Source: Rugamonas violacea (GTDB lineage: Bacteria; Pseudomonadota; Gammaproteobacteria; Burkholderiales; Burkholderiaceae_D). Taken from it: 34,765 nt of DNA. Below, in pieces: positions 6,145-14,605 of this stretch (position 1 is the first letter of the stretch; each line of letters begins with the position of its first letter). The notes under the pieces are model-generated. The model made no database searches, was not told where the DNA came from, and saw only the letters and a list, made by a program, of their open reading frames with translations. The translations under genes and the position numbers were made by a program. The stretch is from assembly GCF_016461825.1 (NCBI RefSeq), contig NZ_JAEMNU010000080.1, positions 8,832-43,596 of the forward strand, read 5' to 3'.

Positions 6145-8610
6145 ATGACATTTTCCGCTTCACCCATGTTCCCGTCGCGCCGCCTCGGCGCCGCCGGCCT
6201 TGCCTCGTTGGCCTTGGCGCTGAGCGCCGGATGTAGCGGCGGCAGTGGCGGCGCCGGCGATAGCAGCACCGCCGGCCAAGTCGGCCCGCCGCCGCCGGCC
6301 GCCGTGTACGCGGCGGAGATCCGCCGCACCAGCTTCGGCGTGCCGCACATCAAGGCCAGCGACGAGGCCGGCATCGGTTACGGCATCGGCTATGCCTACG
6401 CGGAGGACAATATTTGCCTGCTGGCCGGGCACATCGCCACCGTCAACGGCGAGCGCGCCAAGTACTTCGGCGCCAACGGCCCCGAGGGACAGACCGGCGC
6501 GCCCAATGTGCAGAGCGACTTCTTCTACCGCCTGTTCAACGACGATGCCGCCGTCGCCGCCGCGCTGAAGGCGCAGCCGGCCGAGATCCTGGCGCTGCTC
6601 AAGGGCTATGTGGCCGGCTACAACCGCTATCTGGAGCAGACCGGCGCGGCCAACCTGCCGGACGAGTGCAAGGGCGCCGCCTGGGTGCGCAAGCTGAGCG
6701 AGACGGACATGATCAAACTGACGCGCGGCTACGCCATGGTCGGCGGCGCCGGCCAGTTCGTCGGCGCGATCATCGGCGCCAAGCCGGCCGGCGCGGTGGC
6801 GCAGGGCATGCGCGCCGGCGGGCCGGTCGGGCCGCCGCTGGCGCCCGAGGCGGCGCGCAATCCGATGAACCCCGAGTACTGGAAACGCTTGCACGCGCGC
6901 AGCGGCAGCAACGCCGTGGCGCTGGGCAAGGATGGCAGCGACAACGGCCAGGGCCTGTTGCTGGGAAATCCGCACTTCCCCTGGTCGGGGCCGCTGCGTT
7001 TCTACCAGATGCACCTGACCATGCCGGGCAAGCTCGACGTGATGGGCGCCTCGCTCGCCGGCCTGCCGCTGGTCAATATCGGCTTCAACCAGAACGTCGC
7101 CTGGAGCCACACCGTCAACACCTCGGCCCACTTCACCGTGTTCCAGCTGCAGCTGGACCCGGCCGATCCGACCAAGTACCTGGTCGACGGCAAGAGCCGG
7201 AGCATGTTGCGCAAGCGCCTGAGCATCGAGGTGCTGGGCGCCGACGGCGTGTTGCGCAGCGAGTCGCGCGACTTGTACAGCAGCGACTTCGGCAACCTGG
7301 TGGTGATACCCGGCATGCTGGAGTGGAAGAACGGCGTCGCCTACGCCCTGCGCGACGCCAACCAGGACAACCACCGCATGCTCGAACAGTGGTACGCGAT
7401 CAACCGCGCCGGCAGCGCGCTGGAGCTGAAAAGCGCCGTGCTGCGCTTCAGCGGGCTGCCCTGGGTCAACACGTTGGCCGCCGACAAGGACGGCAACGCG
7501 CTGTTCCTCGACGTCACCGTGGTGCCCAACGTGCCCAGCGCGCAGCAGGCCGCCTGCGTGCCGGACGCCTACAAGGGCTTGGCCGCGCGCGGCATCTTCG
7601 TGCTCAACGGCGCCACCGCCGCCTGCGACTGGCTGGTCGATCCGACGGCGGCCCAGCCCGGCATTTTCGCCGCCGCCAATCTGCCCGCCCTGACGCGCAG
7701 CGACTTCGTGCAGAACTCCAACGAGAGCGCCTGGTTCACCAATCCCGACCAGCCGCTGCTGGGCTTCCCCGCCATCGTCAGCGTCGAGGGCATCCCGCTC
7801 GGCGGCCGCGCCCGCATTGGCATCAGCCAGTTGCAGGCGCGCCTGGCCGGCAGCGACGGCTTGGCCGGCCGGCGCATGTCGATGGCGCAGATGCAGGAGA
7901 TGGTGCTCAACAACCGGGTCTACCACGCCGAGCACACGGTCGACGACCTGCTGCGCCTGTGCGCCGGCGGCAAGACGGCGCTGGCCGACGACGGCAGCAC
8001 GGTCGACCTGACCCAGGCCTGCGCCAAGCTGGCCGCCTGGGACCGCCACGCCAACCTGGACGCGAACATGGGATTGGTCTACTTCGCCGGCCTGTGGGAC
8101 CGCATCTCTGGCAACGACGGCGTCTGGACGGTGCCGTTCGATCCGGCCGATCCGGTGCGCACGCCGCGCGGCTTGAAGGTCGGCGACACGGCGGTCGCGG
8201 CGGCCGTGCGCTCGGCGCTGGCCTCGTCGGTGCGCGCCGCCGACAGCCAAGGCTGGGCGGCCGGCGCCAAATGGGGCGAGATCCAGGTGGCCAAGCGGGG
8301 CAGCAAGAATGTGCCGATCCACGGCGCCGCCGACCAGTATGGGGTGTACAACGCCATCGGCAGCGAGCCGGATGGCAAGGGTCTGATGAACGTGACCGAG
8401 GGCAGCAGCTATCTGCAGGTGGTCGGCTTCGACAAGAACGGTCCGCAGGCGCAGGCCATGTTGAGCTATTCGCAGTCGAGCCACGCCAGGTCGCCGCACT
8501 TCGCCGACCAGACCGAGCGCTTTTCGCAGAAGGCCTGGATCACCCAGGCCTACACCGAGGCGCAGATCACGGCGGACCCGGCCTACACCAGCAAGAAGAT
8601 TTCCGAGTAG
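6145..8610 (+). CDS. Penicillin acylase family lipoprotein (Ntn hydrolase)
   Basis: An 821-residue exported N-terminal-nucleophile amidase of the penicillin acylase/PvdQ/AhlM/aculeacin-acylase group, made as a precursor that self-cleaves into alpha and beta chains. Seen: a lipoprotein signal with lipobox LSAGC, an alpha-chain start RTSFGVPHIKA, and the autocleavage site at G254-S255 in RSGSNAVAL, which makes S255 the beta-chain nucleophile. NPHFPW follows the nucleophile, as in the family. The final NESAWFTNPDQPLLGFP block is typical of long-chain acylases such as acyl-homoserine-lactone or lipopeptide acylases. The lipobox predicts membrane anchoring facing the periplasm. Substrate (lactones, beta-lactams, lipopeptides) is not determinable here. 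The ATG at 6145 is chosen for its signal peptide; Shine-Dalgarno is weak. Confidence 0.9.
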   Translation: MTFSASPMFPSRRLGAAGLASLALALSAGCSGGSGGAGDSSTAGQVGPPPPAAVYAAEIRRTSFGVPHIKASDEAGIGYGIGYAYAEDNICLLAGHIATVNGERAKYFGANGPEGQTGAPNVQSDFFYRLFNDDAAVAAALKAQPAEILALLKGYVAGYNRYLEQTGAANLPDECKGAAWVRKLSETDMIKLTRGYAMVGGAGQFVGAIIGAKPAGAVAQGMRAGGPVGPPLAPEAARNPMNPEYWKRLHARSGSNAVALGKDGSDNGQGLLLGNPHFPWSGPLRFYQMHLTMPGKLDVMGASLAGLPLVNIGFNQNVAWSHTVNTSAHFTVFQLQLDPADPTKYLVDGKSRSMLRKRLSIEVLGADGVLRSESRDLYSSDFGNLVVIPGMLEWKNGVAYALRDANQDNHRMLEQWYAINRAGSALELKSAVLRFSGLPWVNTLAADKDGNALFLDVTVVPNVPSAQQAACVPDAYKGLAARGIFVLNGATAACDWLVDPTAAQPGIFAAANLPALTRSDFVQNSNESAWFTNPDQPLLGFPAIVSVEGIPLGGRARIGISQLQARLAGSDGLAGRRMSMAQMQEMVLNNRVYHAEHTVDDLLRLCAGGKTALADDGSTVDLTQACAKLAAWDRHANLDANMGLVYFAGLWDRISGNDGVWTVPFDPADPVRTPRGLKVGDTAVAAAVRSALASSVRAADSQGWAAGAKWGEIQVAKRGSKNVPIHGAADQYGVYNAIGSEPDGKGLMNVTEGSSYLQVVGFDKNGPQAQAMLSYSQSSHARSPHFADQTERFSQKAWITQAYTEAQITADPAYTSKKISE

Positions 8611-8617
8611 GCTAGGG

Positions 8618-8643
8618 CGGGCCGGCTCGTTGTCGCCGGCCCG
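8618..8643. terminator. Hairpin between convergent acylase and hydrolase genes
   Basis: CGGGCCGGC (8618-8626), 8-base loop, GCCGGCCCG (8635-8643): a perfect 9-bp GC stem 8 bases after the acylase stop. There is no clear T run, so termination strength is uncertain. Confidence 0.5.
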
Positions 8644-8749
8644 GCAGGACTTTGGGCGTGGACTGGCCCGGCTTGCCGTGGCGGCGGGGGAGCGAGGCGG
8701 CGGCGCGGCGAGCGCGCCGGGTGTCGCCGGCTTGTCGCCGCCATCGCGC

Positions 8750-9688
8750 CTAGTCCTTGCCGATGAAGCCGGTCAGCGCCGGAATGACCTGCTGCGGCGC
8801 CTCTTCCATCAGCCAGTGGCCGGAACCCTTGACTATCTGGCCGTTCACGTCGCTGGCCACCAGCCGCGTCTGGTCGATCAGGAAGCTGCCGCCGGATTTC
8901 TCGCCGGACAGCACCAGCACCGGCATCGTCAGCTTGTTCTTGGCGAATTGCTGGAAGTCGGCGGCGTCCCGCTCGAAGGCCTTGAAGTATTCGAAGCCGG
9001 CGCGCATGCCGCCCGGCTGCGCGTAGGCGGCGGCGTAGAGCTGGCGGTCCGCCTCCGGCAGCGAGCGGGTCTTGTCGGCGGCGAAGTCGTTCCAGAAATG
9101 TTCGAAGTAGATGCGCTCGCGGCCCTGCACCAGTTGCAGCGGCACCTCGCCGTGGAAATGGAAGTGCCACAGGTCGCGCAGCAGCCACATGTCCTGCCAG
9201 TTGCCGATGCCGGGCAGGAAGGCGTCCATCAGCACCAGCTTGCGCGTTTCCTGCGGATATTGGGCGGCGTAGGCGTAGGCCACCATCAGGCCGATGTCGT
9301 GGCCGACGACGATGGCGTCCTGGTGTCCCAGCGAGGCGAGCAGCGCGTGCACGTCCTGCGCCAAGACTTTCTTCTCGTAACCTGCGGCCGGCTTGTCGGA
9401 GGCGCCGGCGCCGCGCAGGTCGGGCACGATCACCGTGTGGTTCTTGGCCAGTTCGACGGCGGCCGGCGTCCACATGTGGCCGGTCTGGGTGTAGCCGTGG
9501 ATCAGCACGACGGCGCTGCCGCTGCCGGCGCTGCGGTAGTGCAGCTTGACGCCGTTGACGTCGGCGGTGGCCTCTTTGAAGACGATGGGCGCGGCCGGGG
9601 CCGCCTGTGCTGCGCTGGTGGCGCCCGTGGCGACGGCGGCGGTGGCGATGACGGCGCTGAGCGCGGCGTTCAAGATAGTCGATTTCAT
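8750..9688 (-). CDS. Secreted alpha/beta hydrolase with Asp nucleophile (epoxide hydrolase/dehalogenase type)
   Basis: A 312-residue alpha/beta-hydrolase with a Sec signal peptide (residues 1 to about 29, ending AAQA). Seen: the oxyanion motif HGYTQT (64-69), and the nucleophile elbow VVGHDIG with D131 in place of Ser. This is the pattern of epoxide hydrolases, haloalkane and haloacetate dehalogenases. The catalytic His is H291 in GSGHW. The cap domain is rich in Trp/His/Phe (WHFHFHGEVP). Export of an Asp-nucleophile enzyme is less usual than a cytoplasmic location. AAGGAA sits 6 bases before the ATG, and a good promoter lies at 9733-9761. The gene is monocistronic. Confidence 0.87.
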   Translation of the reverse strand: MKSTILNAALSAVIATAAVATGATSAAQAAPAAPIVFKEATADVNGVKLHYRSAGSGSAVVLIHGYTQTGHMWTPAAVELAKNHTVIVPDLRGAGASDKPAAGYEKKVLAQDVHALLASLGHQDAIVVGHDIGLMVAYAYAAQYPQETRKLVLMDAFLPGIGNWQDMWLLRDLWHFHFHGEVPLQLVQGRERIYFEHFWNDFAADKTRSLPEADRQLYAAAYAQPGGMRAGFEYFKAFERDAADFQQFAKNKLTMPVLVLSGEKSGGSFLIDQTRLVASDVNGQIVKGSGHWLMEEAPQQVIPALTGFIGKD

Positions 9689-9732
9689 GGTGGTTTCCTT
9701 GGCAGGTTGCAGGCTACTGGGCCCGTGGAAAC

Positions 9733-9761
9733 ACTATATGATTTATCTTTTAGAACATCAA
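9733..9761 (-). promoter_or_regulatory. Sigma-70 promoter of the alpha/beta hydrolase
   Basis: On the minus strand TTGATG (9761 to 9756), a 17-base spacer and TATAGT (9738 to 9733), in an AT-rich patch 45 bp upstream of the start codon. Spacing is ideal; five of six bases match at the -10. Confidence 0.65.
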
Positions 9762-9877
9762 AGCCTAGAATGATGTTACAGCGTTCAGTTTTTATGAATT
9801 TTAGTGCCTATGACAACTGCCTTGTCCACACGCCGCATCTTGCTCATCCGTTCCAGTTTTCGGGCGAACGGAAATGT

Positions 9878-10219
9878 TCACTTGACGGATTCGAGCATCG
9901 CTTTCAGCTCGTCAAGTGCTTGCGTGTTTCGTTGGGATAGTTGACGCACCTCCTCGGCGACAACGGCGAAGCCACGACCATTCTCGCCCGCCCTTGCCGC
10001 CTCGACTGCGGCATTCAAGGCCAGAATATTCGTTTGCGCGGCGATGCCGTCGAGGACTGCCAGCGTATCGCGCAGCTTGCTCGCATGTTCCTCGGACGGA
10101 GGGCTGTTGCTTGCCACGCCCAGACGCGTTGCCGACAAGGTATCAAAGTTGAGGATGGTGTAAATTAGCCCGCCTATCGCGGTAATCAAACCAAGGGTTA
10201 TGGCAAAAATTTCCATCAT
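9878..10219 (-). CDS. Mini methyl-accepting chemotaxis protein: membrane anchor plus signalling tip only
   Basis: A 113-residue protein. Residues 4-23 form one membrane helix, followed by a short linker. Residues 59-97 are an almost canonical MCP hairpin tip ([20 protein letters not shown], then [17 protein letters not shown]), the part that binds CheA and CheW in normal receptors. Ordinary MCPs are 350-650 residues with a sensor domain, HAMP and long methylation helices; all of these are absent. The ATG at 10219 overlaps the stop of the upstream gene as ATGA, with GGAG just before it, so the short form is the translated gene and not a random fragment. It could be a remnant of a larger receptor, but start, coupling and intact tip argue for a functional minimal adaptor. 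Confidence 0.8.
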   Translation of the reverse strand: MMEIFAITLGLITAIGGLIYTILNFDTLSATRLGVASNSPPSEEHASKLRDTLAVLDGIAAQTNILALNAAVEAARAGENGRGFAVVAEEVRQLSQRNTQALDELKAMLESVK

Positions 10220-10647
10220 GAATCTCCTCTGAGCATGCCAGATACTGTCGCGACATAAAACGCATACATGCTGGCACAAAACACACAAACAATTTGCATG
10301 GCTGTGAGTACTTCCCCGTCAAAAGATGGGCATTCAGGCGTGTTGACTGCCTGCGAAAGGTAGCCGACCAGGGCTAAAAAATAGGTCCACCCCATCAGCA
10401 GCAGCGACATGACATTGGCGGGACTGCCATAAGACGTGTCGAGATTTGGGGTTGCCCGCAGACTGAGATAGCTGGAAGAGGCGAGCGAGGCAGCGAAGAA
10501 AAATAGTCCGCCGTCGGAGAATATTCTGGCAGGATGGAAATGCTCGGTTTTGATGCCGACGAGCAAAATGGCGATCCAAGCCTGCAGCAAACCCAGCCCG
10601 AATGTAATGGAGCTGAACACGACTAGTTTGCCGAAAGCCCGCTGCAT
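10216..10647 (-). CDS. Four-helix inner-membrane protein coupled to the mini-MCP
   Basis: A 143-residue protein that I do not recognise. It has four hydrophobic segments at about residues 8-31, 46-63, 79-100 and 113-139. Short hydrophilic loops join them, including [14 protein letters not shown] between helices 1 and 2 and [11 protein letters not shown] between 3 and 4. It has no catalytic motif that I can see. GGAGG lies 5 bases before the ATG. The stop overlaps the start of the mini-MCP by four bases, so the two products are probably made in equal amounts and may form one membrane complex. By inference this protein could be the sensory module that the mini-MCP lacks. GC content is visibly lower than in flanking genes, suggesting transfer. 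Confidence 0.7.
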   Translation of the reverse strand: MQRAFGKLVVFSSITFGLGLLQAWIAILLVGIKTEHFHPARIFSDGGLFFFAASLASSSYLSLRATPNLDTSYGSPANVMSLLLMGWTYFLALVGYLSQAVNTPECPSFDGEVLTAMQIVCVFCASMYAFYVATVSGMLRGDS

Positions 10648-10708
10648 ATGCTCCTCCGTCCGCGTGTCTTGGTTTGACTGGACCAGATTGGAAGAATAGC
10701 AGAAGCGC

Positions 10709-10732
10709 AGGCCCGGAATCTCTTCCGGGCCT
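10709..10732 (-). terminator. Terminator-like hairpin after the pirin gene
   Basis: AGGCCCGGAA-TCTC-TTCCGGGCCT, a perfect 10-bp stem with a 4-base loop, 70 bp beyond the pirin stop and just upstream of the four-helix gene. It separates the azoR-pirin operon from the mini-MCP operon. T-rich tracts are weak on both sides. Confidence 0.6.
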
Positions 10733-10801
10733 GACGCGGTTTGACTTGTGCCGAGGGATAGCCGGCTAAACGCTCGGCTGAGCGCTTAGTGGCGTAGTGG
10801 C

Positions 10802-11743
10802 TTAGTGCTCGGCGCTCAAGGCTGGCTGCGCTTCCTCGCCCAGCCGGCCGGCGCGGAAGTCCTCGACCGCCTGGGCCAGCTCGGCCTGGTTGTTCATCAC
10901 GAACGGGCCGTGTTGCGCGATCGGCTCGCCCAGCGGCTGGCCGGCGATCAGGATCAGCCTGGTGGCCACTTCGGCCCGCAGCACCACGCCGTCGGCGTCC
11001 GCCGTGTTGGCCAGGATCGCCATGCGGCCGCCGGCCACCGCCTTGCCGCCAACGTCCACCTCGCCCCGGTAGACGTACAGGAAGGCATTGTGCCCGGCCG
11101 GCAGCGCCTGGCTGAAGCTGGCGCCGGCCGGCAGCTCGATGTCCAGATAGATCGGCTCGGTCACCTCGCGCTGCACCGCGCCGTCCACGCCGTGGCTGGC
11201 GCCGGCGATGACCTTCACCGCCACCCCTTGTTCGGTGCGGAATTGCGGAATCTGCGCGGCGTCGAAGTCGCGATACCAGGGCGCCCGCATCTTGTCGCGC
11301 GCCGGCAGGTTCAGCCACAGCTGGAAGCCTTCCATCACGCCTTCCTCCTGCTCCGGCATTTCCGAGTGGATCACGCCACGCCCGGCGGTCATCCATTGCA
11401 CGCCGCCGCTGCTCAGCAGGCCCTCGTTGCCGGCGCTGTCCTTGTGGCGCATGCGGCCGCTGAGCATGTAGGACACCGTCTCGAAGCCACGGTGCGGATG
11501 CGAGGGAAAGCCGGCGATGTAGTCGTTGGCCTGGTCGCTGCCGAAGGCGTCGAGCATCAGGAAGGGATCGAGGCGGCGTTGCAGCGGCTGCGTCAGCACG
11601 CGGTTGATCTTGACGCCGGCGCCGTCCATCACCGGCTGGCCGTGGACGATGCGCTCCACTTCGCGTCCTTGGCGGACTTGATCGTTCGTGACCTTGCTTG
11701 CGTTGACTGGGTTGCTTGCGTTTGCTGTGGTTGCTGCACTCAT
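10802..11743 (-). CDS. Pirin family protein
   Basis: A 313-residue bicupin of the pirin family, iron-binding proteins with quercetin 2,3-dioxygenase or regulatory activity. Seen: the metal ligands H82 and H84 in SHPHRGFETVSYMLSG, and H126 and E128 in GRGVIHSEMP, plus the family pattern LDPFLMLDAFG. The C-terminal cupin holds PIAQHGPFVMN. The start at 11743 is chosen because GGAG lies 6 bases before it. It follows the azoreductase gene by 52 bp on the same strand and is probably cotranscribed; pirin plus azoreductase under a LysR regulator is a recurrent quinone/electrophile-response arrangement. Confidence 0.93.
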   Translation of the reverse strand: MSAATTANASNPVNASKVTNDQVRQGREVERIVHGQPVMDGAGVKINRVLTQPLQRRLDPFLMLDAFGSDQANDYIAGFPSHPHRGFETVSYMLSGRMRHKDSAGNEGLLSSGGVQWMTAGRGVIHSEMPEQEEGVMEGFQLWLNLPARDKMRAPWYRDFDAAQIPQFRTEQGVAVKVIAGASHGVDGAVQREVTEPIYLDIELPAGASFSQALPAGHNAFLYVYRGEVDVGGKAVAGGRMAILANTADADGVVLRAEVATRLILIAGQPLGEPIAQHGPFVMNNQAELAQAVEDFRAGRLGEEAQPALSAEH

Positions 11744-11795
11744 TTCGATCTCCAATTCCAATTCGGGTTGCCGGCCCGCCGGGCCGGCGAAGGTG

Positions 11796-12395
11796 TTACA
11801 CCAGTACCGCGTCGACTTCGGCGTCCGCCAGGGCTTGCGCCTTGGCCATCGCGTCCGGTCCCAGGTTCAGGCCCTCGGCGTAGACGAATTGCACGTCGTT
11901 GAGGCCGATGAAACTGAGGAACATTTTCAGGTGCGGCAACTGGGTGTCGCTCGGGCCGTCGCGGTGCAGGCCGCCACGGGCCACGGCGACGTAGACTTTT
12001 TTGTCGGTCAGCAGGCCGATCGGGCCGGTCGGGCCGTATTTGAAGGTCACGCCGGCACGGGCGATGGCGTCGAACCAGCTTTTCAGTTGCACGGTGATGC
12101 CGAAGTTGTACATCGGCGAGCCGATCACGATCACGTCGGCCGCCTGCACCTGGGCGATCAGCGCGTCGTCCAGGGCGACGCGGGCGGCCTGCTCGGCGTT
12201 GCGCTGCTCGGCCGGGGTGAACAGGGCTTGCAGCGTGGTTTCGTCGAGCACCGGGTGGGGCTGGGCGGCCAGGTCGCGGCGGGTCAGGCTGACCTCGGCG
12301 GCGTTGGCGCTCAGTTTGGCCACGATGGCGTCGGCCAAACGGGTCGATTCGGAACCGCTGCTGCGGGCGCTGGAATTGATTTGCAGGATGTTCAT
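11796..12395 (-). CDS. azoR: FMN-dependent NADH-azoreductase
   Basis: A 199-residue flavodoxin-fold homodimer reducing azo dyes and quinones with NADH by a ping-pong mechanism. Seen: the phosphate-binding start [17 protein letters not shown], the flavin loop [17 protein letters not shown], and the [12 protein letters not shown] segment typical of AzoR. The ATG at 12395 has GGAG 8 bases upstream. It is the first gene of an azoR-pirin pair divergent from a LysR-type gene, with a dyad between them. Physiologically it more likely handles quinone stress than azo compounds. Confidence 0.93.
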   Translation of the reverse strand: MNILQINSSARSSGSESTRLADAIVAKLSANAAEVSLTRRDLAAQPHPVLDETTLQALFTPAEQRNAEQAARVALDDALIAQVQAADVIVIGSPMYNFGITVQLKSWFDAIARAGVTFKYGPTGPIGLLTDKKVYVAVARGGLHRDGPSDTQLPHLKMFLSFIGLNDVQFVYAEGLNLGPDAMAKAQALADAEVDAVLV

Positions 12396-12433
12396 GGTGG
12401 ATCTCCGTTTGTTGGGTTGTTGTTGCAGTGAGT

Positions 12434-12448
12434 GAACTTTAACAGTTC
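12434..12448. promoter_or_regulatory. Probable LysR operator between azoR and its regulator
   Basis: GAACT-TTAAC-AGTTC is a perfect 5-bp-arm dyad of 15 bases in the 78-bp divergent gap. It has the size and T-N11-A-like symmetry expected for a LysR recognition site. The assignment to the neighbouring LysR protein rests on position. Confidence 0.5.
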
Positions 12449-12473
12449 CAATTTTCATCCGGAAGCCGTTAAA

Positions 12474-13427
12474 ATGGATAACATTAATCCACTCATGGAA
12501 CAATCAATGGACCTCGATCCCGCCGACCTCCTGCTCTTCGCCCGTATCGTCGAATGCGGCAGCTTCAGCCTGGCGGCGCAGCGGGTGCAATTGCCCAAGT
12601 CGACCGTGTCGCGGCGCATCTCCAAGCTGGAGGGGCAGTTGGGCGAGCGCCTGTTGCAACGCACCACGCGCAAGCTGGTGCTCACCGAGTTCGGCGCCAG
12701 CCTGCTCGACCACGCCCGCAAGGTGGCCGAGGAGACCGAGGCCGCCGCCGCGCTGGCCCAGCACCGCCAGGGCGCGCCCAGCGGCCTGCTGCGCGTGTCG
12801 ATGCCGGGCGACTTCGCCAACCACGCGATGGGCACGCTGATGGCCGAGTTCATGGCGCGCTATCCGGCCATCACGCTGGAGATCGACCTGTCACCGCGCC
12901 GGGTCGACTTGGTGGCCGAGGGCTTCGACCTGGCCATCCGCATGGGCAACTTGCCGGACGACTCCTCGCTGGCGGCGCGGCGGGTCGCCTTCAGCGCCCA
13001 CGGCCTGTACGCGGCGCCGGCCTACGCCAGCCTGCGCGGCCTGCCCGAGCAGCCGGACGACCTGTTCCGCCATGACCTGTTGAGTTTGCCGCCACGGGTC
13101 AACGGCCTGAGCCGCTGGACTTTATTGCGGGGAAAGACCACCTGGGACAGGGAGTTGCCGGTGCGGCTGATGGCGAATTCGCCGGAGTTGTTGGTGCGCA
13201 TGGCCTGCGCCGGCGCCGGCATCGGCGCCAGCACGGAGCTGATCGCCGGGCCGTACGTGAAGACGGGACAACTGGTGCGGGTGTTGCCGGAGTGGGATTT
13301 CCCCCGCGTGACGGGCTGGGCGGTGTTTCCCGGCCGGCGGCTGATGCCGGCCAAGACCCGCGTCTTTCTCGATTTGCTGCAGGCGGCTTTCGATGCCGGC
13401 GGCGATGGCGACGGCATGGCGGGTTGA
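12474..13427 (+). CDS. LysR-family regulator divergent from azoR
   Basis: A 317-residue LysR-type regulator. The N-terminal helix-turn-helix reads [20 protein letters not shown] and [20 protein letters not shown], and the C-terminal inducer-binding domain has the [11 protein letters not shown] and LPEW signatures of the CrgA/AaeR-like subgroup. Several ATG codons are possible; 12474 is preferred because GGAAG lies 8 bases upstream, with 12507 a good second choice. It is transcribed divergently from azoR-pirin, the classic layout for LysR self- and target control. The ligand is probably a quinone or other aromatic electrophile, by context only. Confidence 0.92.
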   Translation: MDNINPLMEQSMDLDPADLLLFARIVECGSFSLAAQRVQLPKSTVSRRISKLEGQLGERLLQRTTRKLVLTEFGASLLDHARKVAEETEAAAALAQHRQGAPSGLLRVSMPGDFANHAMGTLMAEFMARYPAITLEIDLSPRRVDLVAEGFDLAIRMGNLPDDSSLAARRVAFSAHGLYAAPAYASLRGLPEQPDDLFRHDLLSLPPRVNGLSRWTLLRGKTTWDRELPVRLMANSPELLVRMACAGAGIGASTELIAGPYVKTGQLVRVLPEWDFPRVTGWAVFPGRRLMPAKTRVFLDLLQAAFDAGGDGDGMAG

Positions 13428-13470
13428 GCGGGCGCCCGGGCCTGCCGCGGCGATTTTTGACAGCGCCGGG

Positions 13471-13550
13471 GACTACAAAACCACCCACGGGCGGAGAGCC
13501 GGGGTCGGACCCCCTCGCGGGTCCGACCCCAGATTGCGCCGGCGGGTGTT
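13471..13550. repeat. Intergenic hairpin repeat, copy 1
   Basis: It begins GACTACAAAACCACCCACGG and carries a perfect 12-bp stem, GGGGTCGGACCC (13501-13512), 6-base loop, GGGTCCGACCCC (13519-13530). A diverged second copy in the same orientation lies at 16970-17055. It sits between the convergent LysR and psd genes and probably ends both transcripts. Confidence 0.75.
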
Positions 13551-13565
13551 GCCGGCCTCGCTGGC

Positions 13566-14429
13566 TTACTTGAGTTGGGCCATGGTCTCGCCCAGGCGCA
13601 CCGGGCCGGCCGCTTGCCAGGCGGGATTGAAGTCCAGCTTGTCCTTGGGGAACAACATGACGACGGTCGAGCCGAGCAGGAAGCGGCCCAGTTCCTGGCC
13701 CTGTTTCAGCACGATGTTCTGCCCGGCGTAGCGCCACTCGCGCACCTCGGCGCCGCGCGGCGGGTTGACCACGCCGTGCCACACGGTGGCCATGCTGCCG
13801 ACGATGGTGGCGCCGACCAGGGTCATGACGAAGGGGCCGTGGGCCGTGTCGAACACGCAGACCACCCGCTCGTTGCGGGCGAACAGGCCGGGAATGCCGC
13901 GCGCGGTGGTCGGATTGACCGAGAACAGCTCGCCCGGCACGTAGATCATGCGGGTCAGCGTGCCGTCGCAGGGCATGTGGATGCGGTGGTAGTCGCGCGG
14001 GCTCAGGTAGAGGTTGGCGAAGCTGCCGTGCTGGAACTGGGCGGCCAACTCGCGGTCGCCGCCGACCAGCGCGGTGGTGCTGAACCGGTGTCCCTTGGCC
14101 TGGAAGATCTGGTCGTCCTCGATGGCGCCGAACTGGCTGATGCGGCCGTCCACCGGGCAGACGAAGTCGGCGGCGGCCAGCGGCCGGGCGTCGGGCCGCA
14201 GCGCACGGGTGAAGAACTCGTTGAAGCTGGCGTAGTTGGCGATGTCCGGGTCGAGGGCCTCGTCCATGTTGACGTCGTAGCGGCCGACGAACCAGCGGAT
14301 CAGCCGGGTGGTCATGGCGCCGCCCTTGGCGCCGGCGACGCGGCCGGCGAAGTTGGTCAACGCTCCCTTGGGAAGCAGGTACTGCGGCAACACGGCGAGG
14401 CGATCGGACACGATGGAAATCCATGACAT
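13566..14429 (-). CDS. psd: Phosphatidylserine decarboxylase proenzyme
   Basis: A 287-residue membrane-associated enzyme converting phosphatidylserine to phosphatidylethanolamine. The precursor cleaves itself between G253 and S254 in the LGST motif, S254 becoming the pyruvoyl group. Also seen: the catalytic Asp D94 in CPVDGRIS and His residues H148 and H151 in YLSPRDYHRIHMPC. Length and motifs match the long proteobacterial type I enzyme. No strong Shine-Dalgarno precedes the start, but MSWISIVSDRLAVLPQYLLP is the family N-terminus. It is divergent from a TonB receptor gene; no pssA is nearby. Confidence 0.97.
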   Translation of the reverse strand: MSWISIVSDRLAVLPQYLLPKGALTNFAGRVAGAKGGAMTTRLIRWFVGRYDVNMDEALDPDIANYASFNEFFTRALRPDARPLAAADFVCPVDGRISQFGAIEDDQIFQAKGHRFSTTALVGGDRELAAQFQHGSFANLYLSPRDYHRIHMPCDGTLTRMIYVPGELFSVNPTTARGIPGLFARNERVVCVFDTAHGPFVMTLVGATIVGSMATVWHGVVNPPRGAEVREWRYAGQNIVLKQGQELGRFLLGSTVVMLFPKDKLDFNPAWQAAGPVRLGETMAQLK

Positions 14430-14461
14430 TGAAGATGCCGAATTATAACGGTGGGCGCCGC

Positions 14462-14534
14462 GTCGGGCGTGAAATCCGTGCTGGTGGACGTGCCCGACTT
14501 GAAACGGGCGGGCTTTTCATTGCTTTTAAAAAAA
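14462..14534 (+). promoter_or_regulatory. Leader with alternative hairpins before the TonB receptor
   Basis: GTCGGGC (14462-14468) can pair with GCCCGAC (14492-14498). GCCCG of that same segment can instead pair with CGGGC (14505-14509), a stem followed by GGGCTTTTC and further T-rich sequence. The two pairings are mutually exclusive, the form of an antiterminator/terminator switch. The receptor ATG is at 14606. It may simply be an old terminator; no known riboswitch class was recognised. Confidence 0.35.
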
Positions 14535-14605
14535 TATTTTCATTAAACCAAGCGAGTGGGGTATTCTCCCGGACAACACCGTCACTATCGTTTTCGCCGC
14601 CGCCT

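Noticed and set aside
6160..8499. 779-codon open frame antisense to the acylase
   Set aside because: Low-complexity Ala/Gly/Val/His/Gln translation with no recognisable domain; a byproduct of high third-position GC.
9847..9872. 7-bp inverted repeat TCCGTTC/GAACGGA after the mini-MCP stop
   Set aside because: 12-base loop and no T tract; too weak to call a terminator.
13099..14424. Antisense/overlapping frame through psd and the LysR 3' end
   Set aside because: Arg/Pro-rich shadow; psd in the correct frame carries the LGST site.
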